A stretch of 64,000 nt of DNA from Candidatus Defluviibacterium haderslevense (GTDB lineage Bacteria; Bacteroidota; Bacteroidia; Chitinophagales; Saprospiraceae), in the NCBI GenBank assembly GCA_016712225.1, contig JADJRL010000003.1, positions 4,601,501 through 4,665,500 on the forward strand. The letters run 5' to 3'. Below are positions 37,830 through 46,253 of this stretch, in pieces. The translations under genes and the position numbers were made by a program. Below the pieces are notes generated by a model that worked only from the letters and a program-made list of their open reading frames with translations, ran no database searches and was not told the DNA's origin. Position 1 is the first letter of the stretch; each line of letters begins with the position of its first letter.

Positions 37830-38333
37830 TTATTCCTCCACCCAATAGTATGTCAAAGCTAAAGAGAGTGCATCAAAAATCGGCATATTATGACTCTCAC
37901 TTTGCCAAGTCTTGCGTTTCTTAGGTTCCCGCAATTCCAATTCCTTGAATTCAGTTAGTAGGACTTTAGCTATCTCATATTTGGTGACCGCTCCAAATTG
38001 CTCAAAAACATCTCTAACTTGATCCCTAGAGTATTGGACTATTTTGAGATTCTCTTCCGTTGCTAAGACAATAATTTTATCGATTAATCTGCGGACTCTT
38101 CTACCTACTCGAGAAGCCTTTCCTTCTGGGTCTTGAATTATAACTAGGTATGGTCTAAGATAATCAAGTGATCTCTTAATCCGCTCTAGCACCTTTCTAT
38201 TACTTATAGGATTAATCCGAACAGATCCATAATCTAGGAGTTTTCTAGGATTCTCCAAATACACGAAACCAAAACCATTCGCATTAGGATACAATGCATA
38301 AACTATATTCTTCCTTTGTGTTGATTGAGTCAT
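37830..38333 (-). CDS. RuvC-fold protein with altered catalytic residues (copy A)
   Basis: 167 residues. The order of elements follows RuvC: VYALYPNANGFGFVYLE (RuvC ILGIDPGSRVTGYGVI), LLDYGSVRI, LRPYLVIIQDPEG (FQPDYFAIEQVF), IVQYSRDQVRDVFEQFGAV with TKYEIAKVL (VFEYAARQVKQTVVGIGSA), and MPIFDALSLALTYYW (DAADALAIAITH). Against this scheme the first catalytic Asp is Tyr, the Glu is Gln, one of the two C-terminal Asp is Pro, and only the last Asp remains, so classic two-metal cleavage is doubtful. It may bind junctions or use other acids (Asp in QDP). The ATG overlaps the XRE stop by 4 nt. A second copy is at 58059. Confidence 0.7.
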   Translation of the reverse strand: MTQSTQRKNIVYALYPNANGFGFVYLENPRKLLDYGSVRINPISNRKVLERIKRSLDYLRPYLVIIQDPEGKASRVGRRVRRLIDKIIVLATEENLKIVQYSRDQVRDVFEQFGAVTKYEIAKVLLTEFKELELREPKKRKTWQSESHNMPIFDALSLALTYYWVEE

Positions 38334-38677
38334 TGATTTATATAATTAGTTAGCCTAATAATAATTTGTTCAAGAAATTTAATTCTAGGGGTATTCTTTA
38401 ATGTGTTATTGCTTTTTTTTATCTCCAATATGAGCATTTGTATCCTTTCAGTGAGTTGTCCTTTAATCAATTCTGATTTTGGTTCATAGAATGATTCTAT
38501 CGATAATTCAAATATGTGATGGTAATTCAGAAGGAATTCAATCGTTGGTTGTCTTTGACCTTTTTCATATCTGGAAATATTTGAGATTTCTTTAAGGCCA
38601 ATTAGAAATCCCATATCGCTCTGTGTTAATGGCGATTTTTTACGATACATCCTTAAATAATTTGATGGATGAGACAT
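38330..38677 (-). CDS. XRE-family HTH regulator (copy A)
   Basis: 115 residues. Residues about 1-60 are a Cro/CI-type HTH (YLRMYRKKSPLTQSDMGFLI, then ISNISRYEKGQRQPTIEFLL), with the diagnostic TQ...IS.YE.G.R.P pattern. The rest is helical. It overlaps the RuvC-like gene by 4 nt (ATGA), so both are made together. Palindromes TTGCCAAATTGGCAA and TGTTC-N5-GAACA upstream are conserved in the second copy and are likely operators of this protein. The 58559 copy is almost identical in protein sequence (a single visible change near the C-terminus). Confidence 0.85.
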   Translation of the reverse strand: MSHPSNYLRMYRKKSPLTQSDMGFLIGLKEISNISRYEKGQRQPTIEFLLNYHHIFELSIESFYEPKSELIKGQLTERIQMLILEIKKSNNTLKNTPRIKFLEQIIIRLTNYINQ

Positions 38678-38758
38678 AAAATTAATGATTAGAAAATGAT
38701 TAGCTTTCTAGTGTTCTAACTTTAGTCTTTATTCAATTCGATTCGTAGAGGGCAGAAA

Positions 38759-38773
38759 TTGCCAAATTGGCAA
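38759..38773. promoter_or_regulatory. Palindrome TTGCCAAATTGGCAA, likely XRE operator
   Basis: Seven-base perfect arms around one central base, 82 bp upstream of the XRE start and identical at 58988-59002 before the other copy. Position and conservation fit an autoregulatory operator. Confidence 0.55.
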
Positions 38774-38811
38774 ATTTTTTCGCCAGCTTCGATTTTAGTA
38801 TGGATTCCAAG

Positions 38812-38826
38812 TGTTCGATTAGAACA
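38812..38826. promoter_or_regulatory. Inverted repeat TGTTC-N5-GAACA
   Basis: Five-base arms with the 5-bp spacer GATTA, 135 bp upstream of the XRE start and conserved at 59042-59056. A second operator or the binding site of another regulator. Confidence 0.45.
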
Positions 38827-38914
38827 TTTCAGGAAACTTATTAGGTTGTATTATGCCGATATTATATCACTTTCATTTCCATTTGAGATATGCATTTTGA
38901 AGCAAATTTGAAAA

Positions 38915-38933
38915 GGATTGCTAATAGCAATCC
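38915..38933. repeat. Conserved hairpin GGATTGCT-N3-AGCAATCC (module A)
   Basis: Perfect 8-bp arms with a 3-nt loop, followed by AATGGGATGAAAGG and TGGTGTT. The same hairpin and tail occur at 59145-59163 and, alone, at 41545-41563. The loop differs (AAT, AAA, TTT) while arms and tail are constant, which points to selection on structure. Confidence 0.7.
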
Positions 38934-39133
38934 AATGGGATGAAAGGTATAATTGGTGTTTATTTTATTGGTTATTTTGGAATTGGTAGTTTATTATCCT
39001 GATTTTAGCTTTTTGAGTTATCCACAGGTTAAGTAATATTATTGATTAAATATCAAACAAATAAGTATCGGAATTGCTAGATTCATAATAATAAAAGTTT
39101 GAACTTGAGTGCATTATATTATCTTAATTAATA

Positions 39134-39703
39134 TTAAGTAATTTCATTTTTATTAAACAATACTCCATCTCCTAAACTAGTACAATTTAACTTATCAAGA
39201 ATTTCAAGAATAGAATTACCAATATTAATATAATTTCCGTGGTTAATTGCATAGAATTCTTCATCCCATCCTATTGGAACAACATGAACATCTACTTCAT
39301 TATGTAATGTAATGGTTGCAAAAGCTGATTTTGATATAAGATCATTTTCAACGGAACTTATTTCAGTATTAAAATTAACAATTTTGGCTTCAATATCATA
39401 TGATATAATTAAATCTTGAAATATTTCTAACAAATATGTATTGTTGAATTGAGTGTTTCCATTGCTTGTTTCAAAAATATACCTTGAAAGTTTAATATAA
39501 ATTTCTTCTGGACTTAAGCCATTAATACTAATGCCTTGAGTTGTCATAGACTCGATTTCTTTATTATGTTTAACAAGGAAATGTTTAAAAATCACATCTG
39601 TTGAAATACTTGTATAATATTGAATTATAATTATAAAAGATATTATAATACAACTATCTCTGTTTTGTAATATTTCTGTAGTTAATCTTCTTTTTACACC
39701 CAT
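39134..39703 (-). CDS. Hypothetical protein
   Basis: 189 residues. An N-terminal hydrophobic stretch (IIISFIIIIQYYTSI) may be a membrane segment; a later Met at residue 52 is an alternative start without it. The C-terminal half, SAFATITLHNEVDVHVVPIG and WDEEFYAINHGNYINIG, recalls the His- and Asn/Asp-containing end of papain-like or transglutaminase-like folds, but the Cys is not evident. It lies 75 nt after the gene upstream and could be co-transcribed with 39779-40741. Function unknown. Confidence 0.5.
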   Translation of the reverse strand: MGVKRRLTTEILQNRDSCIIISFIIIIQYYTSISTDVIFKHFLVKHNKEIESMTTQGISINGLSPEEIYIKLSRYIFETSNGNTQFNNTYLLEIFQDLIISYDIEAKIVNFNTEISSVENDLISKSAFATITLHNEVDVHVVPIGWDEEFYAINHGNYINIGNSILEILDKLNCTSLGDGVLFNKNEIT

Positions 39704-39778
39704 ATCAAATTATATTACTTATTAAATAGTTAATTTTTTATTATGAAAGCAACTATTTGTTGCCTAGAAGTTGCTATT

Positions 39779-40741
39779 TTATTTTATTTCCATTCCATGA
39801 ATATTTTTATCTATTAAGTATTGCTTTATTTCAGGGTGAAGCTTCACAATTTTAATATCGATAAATTCTTGAATAAATGGAGCTACCCAATATTGACAGT
39901 TATCAGGTGGCTCTTGTCCAGAGTCTAGATAGTCTATTAAGTCCGATGAAGAAATTAACCTTGGATCAATCATTATTATTAATACAATAAAAAAAGAAGA
40001 CACTAAACTAACATTTTTACTTATTTCCTCTAGCAAGCTTTTAACATTGGGGCCAATTTTAACTATATTTCTTTTTGTATATTCTTTTCCATTATTATGA
40101 ACATAATTATTTAATTGTAAACTTAATTTATTCCAGTATGAATTTAAAGCATAAGTTTCAATTATATTTGATACTAGTGTATTTTGTTTAATTCGGTTCA
40201 TATAATCTGCAAAACCTAGTTTTCTTTGTAAGTTCTTTGGAAGTTCATTTATTGTATTTGTACACCATGCAATTAATATTTTATCATCATCCCTAATTTT
40301 TTTGTTAACCCTAGTTGAATTTAATCCTTCTACTAATCTTTCAATTTCAATCTGGGTATTTTCACTACTTATATTATTCGATGAATTAATATCAAATACT
40401 TCCCTAGAATTGATTATTTCAAGTAAGTAAATATACAATAATAAATCATCTCGAATTTTTCGCACAAGTGTATTAGCATCACTAAAACATCCTATCGAGC
40501 AGCAATATTTTATACTTTTTAAAGTGTTAGCAGATGAATCAATTAGAATTGTATTTAATTCTAGATACACTTCATCTGATATGAAAGATATTATATGTCC
40601 GTTATCAGAGATTAAGTTTGAAAATTGTTGCAAAAAAAATATCATTTCATCAATATCGCTTTGAAACTTACCAAATACTTCTAAATCGCCAATTTTAGGT
40701 TCTTCGCCTAATGTATATATTTTATTTTTATATTCAGTCAT
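39779..40741 (-). CDS. Hypothetical helical protein
   Basis: 320 residues, soluble, helical. The stretch CFSDANTLVRKIRDDLLLYI then YLLEIINSREVF resembles a DUF5677/HEPN-like region in which A..L.RKI.DDL is typical, though the HEPN RxxxxH motif was not found. No signal peptide. It forms a minus-strand pair with the 39134 gene. Function unknown; a defence role is conceivable from context only. Confidence 0.55.
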   Translation of the reverse strand: MTEYKNKIYTLGEEPKIGDLEVFGKFQSDIDEMIFFLQQFSNLISDNGHIISFISDEVYLELNTILIDSSANTLKSIKYCCSIGCFSDANTLVRKIRDDLLLYIYLLEIINSREVFDINSSNNISSENTQIEIERLVEGLNSTRVNKKIRDDDKILIAWCTNTINELPKNLQRKLGFADYMNRIKQNTLVSNIIETYALNSYWNKLSLQLNNYVHNNGKEYTKRNIVKIGPNVKSLLEEISKNVSLVSSFFIVLIIMIDPRLISSSDLIDYLDSGQEPPDNCQYWVAPFIQEFIDIKIVKLHPEIKQYLIDKNIHGMEIK

Positions 40742-41225
40742 ATGTATTCAAATTTTTTAATATAATTGACTAATAAATTAATCCAACAAAATCGAAAGCA
40801 AATTACAGTTTTCTTTATCAATATTTTGACATACAAATATATCAAAATTTATTTTCATGAAAAAATAAACAGACTAAATAAATTTTTGCATAAAAGAACT
40901 GATGTTAATTTATCTACTGTTTTAAAGCAAATATTGGATATCTATAGAAAATAATAGATGGCTTATTGTAATTCATTTGTTTTAAAATCGATCTATATAA
41001 TGAATTATCTTGTATTCAAGATAATAATTTTAAGATCAATCCAAATTCCAATATTCTAATTTCTATTAGAATATTTTGTAAATTTAGGTTATTTAGTGGT
41101 TTGTAATGAGTGCGCACTTAGATTTTTAAATGGGCAAGTAAAAATTAGTACTTAATATCCTTTAGTTTAATCTTAGTTTTACACCTCCGTTCACTAGACT
41201 TGGATAACATTGTTCCCTAGTTTAT

Positions 41226-41468
41226 GTCATTCAGTTCTCTGGGTGTATGGAGTAGTGTAGTATCTATTTTCCTTTCCACTGTGATGGGTGAATTAGTGAT
41301 TTATGATTCTCATTACTGATATTAATCAAACCTCGATATATGAGAGAATTGAGCGTTTTAGACACTATCTTAACTGACAATCAAGCTTTCTTCATAAATT
41401 CTGATCTGGTGATCCTATCTGGTAATTTCCTTCTTCCAGTATATCTATCTATCCAGCTTTAGTTTGTC
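41226..41468 (-). pseudogene. Winged-helix-like gene remnant
   Basis: On the minus strand the frame reads LPDRITRSEFMKKA, stop, LSVKIVSKTLNSLIYRGLIN, then NENHKSLIHPSQWKGK and a stop. The order ITRSEFMK..LS.KTVSKTLN.LI.RGLI is that of a winged HTH. Two internal stops make it non-functional. The family is not identified. Confidence 0.4.
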
Positions 41469-41544
41469 TAATTATTACAAATAGCATTTTTATCTCTAAC
41501 TCTGTAAATATTGCTAGGATATGCATTATTACGCAAATTATATT

Positions 41545-41563
41545 GGATTGCTTTTAGCAATCC
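41545..41563. repeat. Solo copy of the module hairpin
   Basis: GGATTGCT-TTT-AGCAATCC with flanking ATT/AAT extends the arms to 11 bp. It is followed by GGGATGAAGAGTATAATTGG and TGTT, as after the hairpins of modules A and B, and preceded by GCAAATT as there. No XRE or RuvC-like gene lies next to it. Confidence 0.65.
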
Positions 41564-42221
41564 AATGGGATGAAGAGTATAATTGGTGTTGATTTTTATA
41601 GGTATTTAAGGATTGTGTTTCTTGTCCTGAGTATAGGTTGTAGAGTATTCCACTGGTAATAATTACTGTAGTGCATGTTCCGTTGCAAATCTTCCAATTT
41701 GCGTAACTTTATCCAGAAGATCTAGATACTAATGATCTGACTATAGTACTTGGATATAGAATCATATCATCATATTCAATTCATTTTCCATTTGGATATT
41801 CTGAATCTAGAGTTAGAGAAATTATTGTTATACTTCCTATTGTTTATTAATCTCTATGAAATTTAAATTAGTTTAGAACTTATTTTATTTTTGTAATACA
41901 ATCAGATATCGTGAGAAATGTCTGATCGATTTTCTTCATATAGTTGCATCAAAATTGTGGGGTTGTCCTATAGGATGCAGTATTGATTTTAACAATATAT
42001 TATATCCATATTCTAGAAGACTTATTATCTTTAACGTATTGATACCACATGGCTGGCTATGGGGTGGTTCAATACAAATGAATTAATTGTAAACAAAAAT
42101 AATTTAGCAAAATAAATAAGTTATTTGAATTTAATGGAATATTAATACAGTATAATTTAAAAAAAATGAATTTGATTTGAAAACTGGTGACAATATATCA
42201 AAAGATTTAATTTGGCTTATG

Positions 42222-44069
42222 CTAAGCATTGGAGTATAATTTTCTATTTGCAGAATTTATTATAATTCGCAATTTATCTTGAAAGGGGTAATTCTTAGAA
42301 GAAGCAGGATACCCAAATATTTCCAAAAAAGAATCATAACTCTTATTTAAATTATTTTCAATAATTTGTTTTTCTTTATCCAAAACACTTATTAAGTATT
42401 CACATAATTTAATCCCACTCAATATCCGATTTTCTTTACTTCCATGAAAATTACCATTTGAATATTTCGATAGAATAGGAATTACATAATCATCTGGAAG
42501 ATAAGTGTCTTCGCAAACATATTGAAAGTAAGTAACATTAGTCAACAAATAATATAAATAAACATTACCTAGTGAGGATAATCTAATTTGAGTATGCTCA
42601 ATATCAAGGTGACTTAATCTAATACCAATATCAGTTTCTAAAATGCCATTTTCAAAGCATAATTTAAGACCCCTTTCAACTAATTTTAAACTGTAATTAT
42701 ACTGCTCAAAAATACCTTTAATATTGTTTACCGTAAAGCTTCCAATGTTATTTGCAGCACAAATTATCTTTATAAGTACTAGCTGATCTCTGAATTCCTT
42801 TGGATTACTAGAGTTATTGCAATTAAACAAATTTATTATATGACTTTCCAAATGTGTGAAATAAGGAAAATGTATTGATAGTAAGCACTCGATCACATTT
42901 TCAACAGTAAACGGCTCATCTATTTCATTTATAGTATGCAAATCTCTATCGATAAAATATTTTCGAAACAATAATGAAAGTGGAAGCTTGTTGGAATGCA
43001 AAATATTAAAAACATTTGCTATCAAAATTTTTAAATTTCCAGCGCTTAGTTGATGTAAAATTTCATATACATCACCATCATTTGATTTAAATAATGAGTC
43101 AGCAAATGATTCAAGATAATTCACTAAATCAATTTTAGAAATAACAATTACTTTTTGTTGAATACGAGAAATACCATCAACTCTTACATGATAATCAATA
43201 ATGTCTTGATAATCTAATCTGGTATTTAAGGATATTTGGTTTTTAAGTAGAATTATTTTATTAAAAATAATTTTATTTGCCTCAACATTCCTTAAATTAG
43301 TGTTATTAACTTTTTGAGTATGGCTAAATGAATTCGCATTGTAATCTCTAACAGGTACTAAAACTGTAAAAGGCACCATATTTAGCTTGTTCTCACAAAT
43401 CTTAATTAAATCTTTAATTAAGATATCGCATATTTTTATTACTTCTTTTGGGTTTTCATCTACATTATCCAATATTAATAAAATTCCACATATCTTAAAA
43501 GTACCTTGGCTAATAAAATCATTTACAAATTTAATTAAAGTATCAACTGATTTTATTTCTGTGTATATGCTAATTGTGTCAATTGGGCTAATATTAGGAT
43601 ATCCGAAATGCTTTATAAATACTCTTTGCAATTTATACAGATCCGAATTAAAAAATCGAATAAGCAATATTTCTTCTATACATTCAATAATTTTATTCCG
43701 TAATTTAATATCCGTATTATCAATATCGAAAGTTTGTAAGTCAACAAATAAAATTAATAATTCATCACCATATAAATCAGGCATTACAACCTTCCTGCAA
43801 TAATCAACAAATGTACTTTTGCCTCTTCCAATTTTGCCTTGTAGTACATGAATTCTATGTGTGTTTGACACGCGAACTGGATCTAATTGTGTTTTGCAAA
43901 ATTGAATTTCAAAGTTAGAATTTGTTTTTACATATCCTTCTAAATTAGTTCGTACACCTCTATTAAATAGGTCATCCAAAATAGACGTATGGTCCCCAAA
44001 TATAGTATTAAATGATTCCCAAGGGTGAGCTGAATTTTCAATAACTTCTAATGCTCTTGTGTTACTCAT
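42222..44069 (-). CDS. P-loop ATPase (STAND/KAP-like) with unknown C-terminal half
   Basis: 615 residues. Walker A is GKIGRGKST at residues 78-86 and Walker B is LLILDNVDE at 197-205, with a possible sensor Arg in VPVRDYN about 250. The C-terminal half is helical with Tyr/Leu-rich segments (LGNVYLYYLLTNVTYFQYVC) and no clear repeat. Such ATPases with an N-terminal lead and a helical tail act as signalling switches, often in phage defence. The ATG overlaps the end of the membrane-protein gene upstream by 8 nt, so the two are made together. Exact family not known. Confidence 0.7.
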   Translation of the reverse strand: MSNTRALEVIENSAHPWESFNTIFGDHTSILDDLFNRGVRTNLEGYVKTNSNFEIQFCKTQLDPVRVSNTHRIHVLQGKIGRGKSTFVDYCRKVVMPDLYGDELLILFVDLQTFDIDNTDIKLRNKIIECIEEILLIRFFNSDLYKLQRVFIKHFGYPNISPIDTISIYTEIKSVDTLIKFVNDFISQGTFKICGILLILDNVDENPKEVIKICDILIKDLIKICENKLNMVPFTVLVPVRDYNANSFSHTQKVNNTNLRNVEANKIIFNKIILLKNQISLNTRLDYQDIIDYHVRVDGISRIQQKVIVISKIDLVNYLESFADSLFKSNDGDVYEILHQLSAGNLKILIANVFNILHSNKLPLSLLFRKYFIDRDLHTINEIDEPFTVENVIECLLSIHFPYFTHLESHIINLFNCNNSSNPKEFRDQLVLIKIICAANNIGSFTVNNIKGIFEQYNYSLKLVERGLKLCFENGILETDIGIRLSHLDIEHTQIRLSSLGNVYLYYLLTNVTYFQYVCEDTYLPDDYVIPILSKYSNGNFHGSKENRILSGIKLCEYLISVLDKEKQIIENNLNKSYDSFLEIFGYPASSKNYPFQDKLRIIINSANRKLYSNA

Positions 44070-44529
44070 TGATTGTCAATTTAATATGCTTCCTAATATT
44101 ATTTGATGGATAATAATATTTTATTGTTAAGTACATACTCCCTTCCAAAGCATGTTTATTAAAATTATTAAAATGAAAACTATGTGATATTAATGACTCC
44201 TTTTCTAATATAAAAGGCAATATAGTATTAGTGTATCCATATATTTGAATATCAGTAATTTTAACACCTACCTTGGATGGATTAGAAAATTCCACTTTTA
44301 AACATATTTCGGAATTAAATCTCTCTACATTGCAAGAAACTCTTATTGGTAAAATTAAATTTCTTATCCAACTTATATTTAATGCTACAAGTATAGCAAT
44401 AAATGATGCCGCTGATAAAATATTAGCTTTGTCGAGCTTAAATTCAAAATACTGATTCAACAAAAAATATATTAGACAGATAACGATAATGCTGTAAAAA
44501 TTATATAAAAAAAGTCGAATTAAAGTCAT
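44062..44529 (-). CDS. Small membrane protein paired with the ATPase
   Basis: 155 residues. Two membrane helices (about residues 4-24, FLYNFYSIIVICLIYFLL, and 35-60, ILSAASFIAILVALNISWI) are followed by a beta-rich domain (SEICLKVEFSNPSKVGVKIT, then YLTIKYYYPSN). The end overlaps the ATPase gene by 8 nt. A membrane-bound partner or effector controlled by the ATPase is a reasonable inference. It is divergent from the 44729 gene. Confidence 0.65.
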   Translation of the reverse strand: MTLIRLFLYNFYSIIVICLIYFLLNQYFEFKLDKANILSAASFIAILVALNISWIRNLILPIRVSCNVERFNSEICLKVEFSNPSKVGVKITDIQIYGYTNTILPFILEKESLISHSFHFNNFNKHALEGSMYLTIKYYYPSNNIRKHIKLTINE

Positions 44530-44640
44530 GATTTTTTGGTTTAATAAATCAATTTACATAAATGTTGCTATTTAAATTTAAATTTAGTATGATAATATAA
44601 ATTGTAATTTAACAAAGATAGCAAATATTTGCCTGATTGC

Positions 44641-44684
44641 CTTGACCCTTTAGGAATTTATTTTGAATCTTAAGGAGTCAAGGT
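44641..44684. promoter_or_regulatory. Imperfect inverted repeat in a divergent intergenic region
   Basis: CCTTGACCCTTTA and TAAGGAGTCAAGG are near-complementary (one mismatch, one G-U pair) with an 18-nt loop. It lies between the membrane-protein gene (start 44529, minus) and the 44729 gene (plus) and could be a shared operator. Confidence 0.3.
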
Positions 44685-44728
44685 AACCATAAATATTTTA
44701 TGAGCCCACTGGCTTAAAAATGTAACAT

Positions 44729-45142
44729 ATGTTAAACAACAAATTTAGAAATTCAAATCTAACTGAGTATTATTATGAACAATTAAATTATCGCTTTTAT
44801 AAAATTGGTTTGGAAAATACATTTCAATTTTATTATCTGGAAATACTCAGAGCATTATATCTACCAAAACTAGTTGATTTGAATTTCATTGATAAATTCA
44901 AACTTTGTCTAGATTCTGATAGAATTGATAGATTTCTGGAAAAAAATAAAATTCGTCATACTAGAAATGGCAATTTATCTGCTCTGAATTATTATTTCTT
45001 GATGAAATCTAATGATGAAATATTTCTTAGGTATATTCATTTTGATGCAATGAAAAACATTTTTATTGATAACATCAAGCCATTGTCTGATCAAAGGTTG
45101 TTTGTTTTTGCTGGGACAAAGTTATTCATACCTGCAAATTGA
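44729..45142 (+). CDS. Hypothetical protein
   Basis: 137 residues, basic, rich in Tyr, Phe and Leu (FQFYYLEILRALYLPKLVDL, then RFLEKNKIRHTRNGNLSALN). No signal peptide or motif. A strong intrinsic terminator follows 8 nt after its stop, which supports a real single-gene transcript. Function unknown. Confidence 0.55.
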   Translation: MLNNKFRNSNLTEYYYEQLNYRFYKIGLENTFQFYYLEILRALYLPKLVDLNFIDKFKLCLDSDRIDRFLEKNKIRHTRNGNLSALNYYFLMKSNDEIFLRYIHFDAMKNIFIDNIKPLSDQRLFVFAGTKLFIPAN

Positions 45143-45150
45143 AAATTTGT

Positions 45151-45180
45151 AAATAGGCTTTTCTAAAAGCCTATTTTTTA
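45151..45180 (+). terminator. Intrinsic terminator
   Basis: AAATAGGCTTTT (45151-45162) and AAAAGCCTATTT (45165-45176) form a perfect 12-bp stem with a 2-nt gap, followed by T residues. It ends the 44729 gene; read the other way it could also serve the minus-strand YegP gene. Confidence 0.85.
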
Positions 45181-45303
45181 ATTTTAATTGATATAAAACA
45201 TAAAAGCACATTGGACTGCATAAGATTTAAATTAATTATATATACATATTACCAATTTAATATTCAGACATGGCATTTTTTTTAAGTTTGTATCAAAAAA
45301 ACT

Positions 45304-45639
45304 TTATACCTCTACTGCAATTGCACCAGGAGCATCTCTTTTAACTGCATCAATGCCATTTTCTCTTGCTTGGCTTGAAGTATAACTTTCACTTCTTCCT
45401 ATTGGTTCCCCATTTTTTGCTTTAAGCACAAAAGTATAGCTGTCATTATTCTGCTTTCTTTCATACTGTTCCTCAAATGGCGAATTTATTCTCACTGAAT
45501 TAATACCATTATCTCTAGCTTGACTGGTAGAATAGCCTTCACTTGCTAAAATGATTTCTCCATTTCCTTTTGATCGAAGTCTAAAATAGTATTCATTATT
45601 TTTTGAACTTCTAAATTTTTCATACCTTGGTAATTCCAT
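45304..45639 (-). CDS. yegP: YegP-family (DUF1508) protein
   Basis: 111 residues made of two DUF1508 repeats: YYFRLRSKGNGEIILASEGY with STSQARDNGINSVRIN, and YTFVLKAKNGEPIGRSESYT with SSQARENGIDAVKRDAP. Length and layout equal E. coli YegP (110 residues). The repeats form a small beta-beta-alpha dimer; the physiological role is not settled in any organism. Single gene, convergent with 44729. Confidence 0.9.
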   Translation of the reverse strand: MELPRYEKFRSSKNNEYYFRLRSKGNGEIILASEGYSTSQARDNGINSVRINSPFEEQYERKQNNDSYTFVLKAKNGEPIGRSESYTSSQARENGIDAVKRDAPGAIAVEV

Positions 45640-46253
45640 ATTAAAATTTTAATTTTATGCAAAACTATCTAATTCCTATAATTTCAAATCAATAAAAATA
45701 CTATTTCATATTGCAGGAAATACCCAAAGTAAAATAATAATTCCATGTCAGAAAACCTAGTCTTTGAAAACAATTGATTTCCAGAATTAGAATCATTTAC
45801 TTGTTTTGATCAAATTTCATAGACAATGTGAAATTTTAAATTAATTCTATCCAGTATGCATCAAAAATTAAAAATGACAAAATCCACATAATATATTGTC
45901 CCAAAACTATTTTTTTACCAACCTAATAATATCTATTAGTAATAATCACTTTGAATTGCAGAAAATACCCAAATTTTAATGTTTTAAAATAAAATAATAT
46001 TAATTCATAGGTTGGCATAATTGGAATTAGATTTCTGAAATTTTAGTAGATTTATAATTAATATAAAATAATACAAGGCATTACATATTTTCATTGTTTT
46101 TATATTATCAATTTGAAATTCCATTTAGAAATATATAAATTTTAGATTTTATATTAAGTATATTCTGCAACTTCTATACATATAATACTTATAATTTCGC
46201 AATTTTACAAATTAGAAATATCTTTGTTTATCTTTGAATAAAAATTAGATAAG
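45640..46253. other. AT-rich intergenic region with promoter at its right end
   Basis: 614 bp without a gene. Near 45720 and 45960 similar short phrases recur (ATTGCAGGAAATACCCAAA and ATTGCAGAAAATACCCAAA, each followed by poly-A/T), a direct repeat about 240 bp apart that suggests an old duplication. The right end holds two -7 boxes. Confidence 0.45.
46219..46236 (+). promoter_or_regulatory. Two -7 boxes (TATCTTTG) spaced by 10 bp
   Basis: TATCTTTG occurs at 46219-46226 and again at 46229-46236, 18 bp before the ATG at 46254. Both match the TAnnTTTG consensus exactly; one or both should start the 46254 transcript. A -33 TTTG is not obvious. Confidence 0.5.

Larger units (their letters stand above)
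37830..39030 (-). repeat. XRE/RuvC-like module, copy A (about 1.2 kb)
   Basis: Coding part 37830-38677 and about 350 bp upstream are conserved with 58059-59260. Identity starts exactly at the RuvC-like stop codon and ends shortly after a TTATCCACA at 39018-39026. The XRE gene is nearly unchanged between copies while the RuvC-like gene has diverged more, so the two parts may be exchanged at different rates. Confidence 0.85.
40742..42221. other. 1.5-kb region of decayed DNA
   Basis: No intact gene is supported. It contains an inverted repeat ATTCTAAT-N4-ATTAGAAT near 41053-41072, a minus-strand winged-helix-like remnant (41226-41468), the solo hairpin at 41545-41563, and a plus-strand open stretch near 41940-42085 reading WGCPIGCSIDFNNILYPYSR and on to a stop, which looks like the end of a lost gene. 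The area seems to be an old insertion zone. Confidence 0.5.

Noticed and set aside
39018..39026. TTATCCACA as a DnaA box and chromosomal origin
   Set aside because: One exact box per module copy, without a cluster, DnaA gene or unwinding region; noted only as a conserved part of the module.
40766..40954. Plus-strand frame of 62 codons upstream of the 40741 gene
   Set aside because: Lys/Ile/Asn-rich with no motif, in AT-rich DNA divergent from the 40741 start; not supported as a gene.
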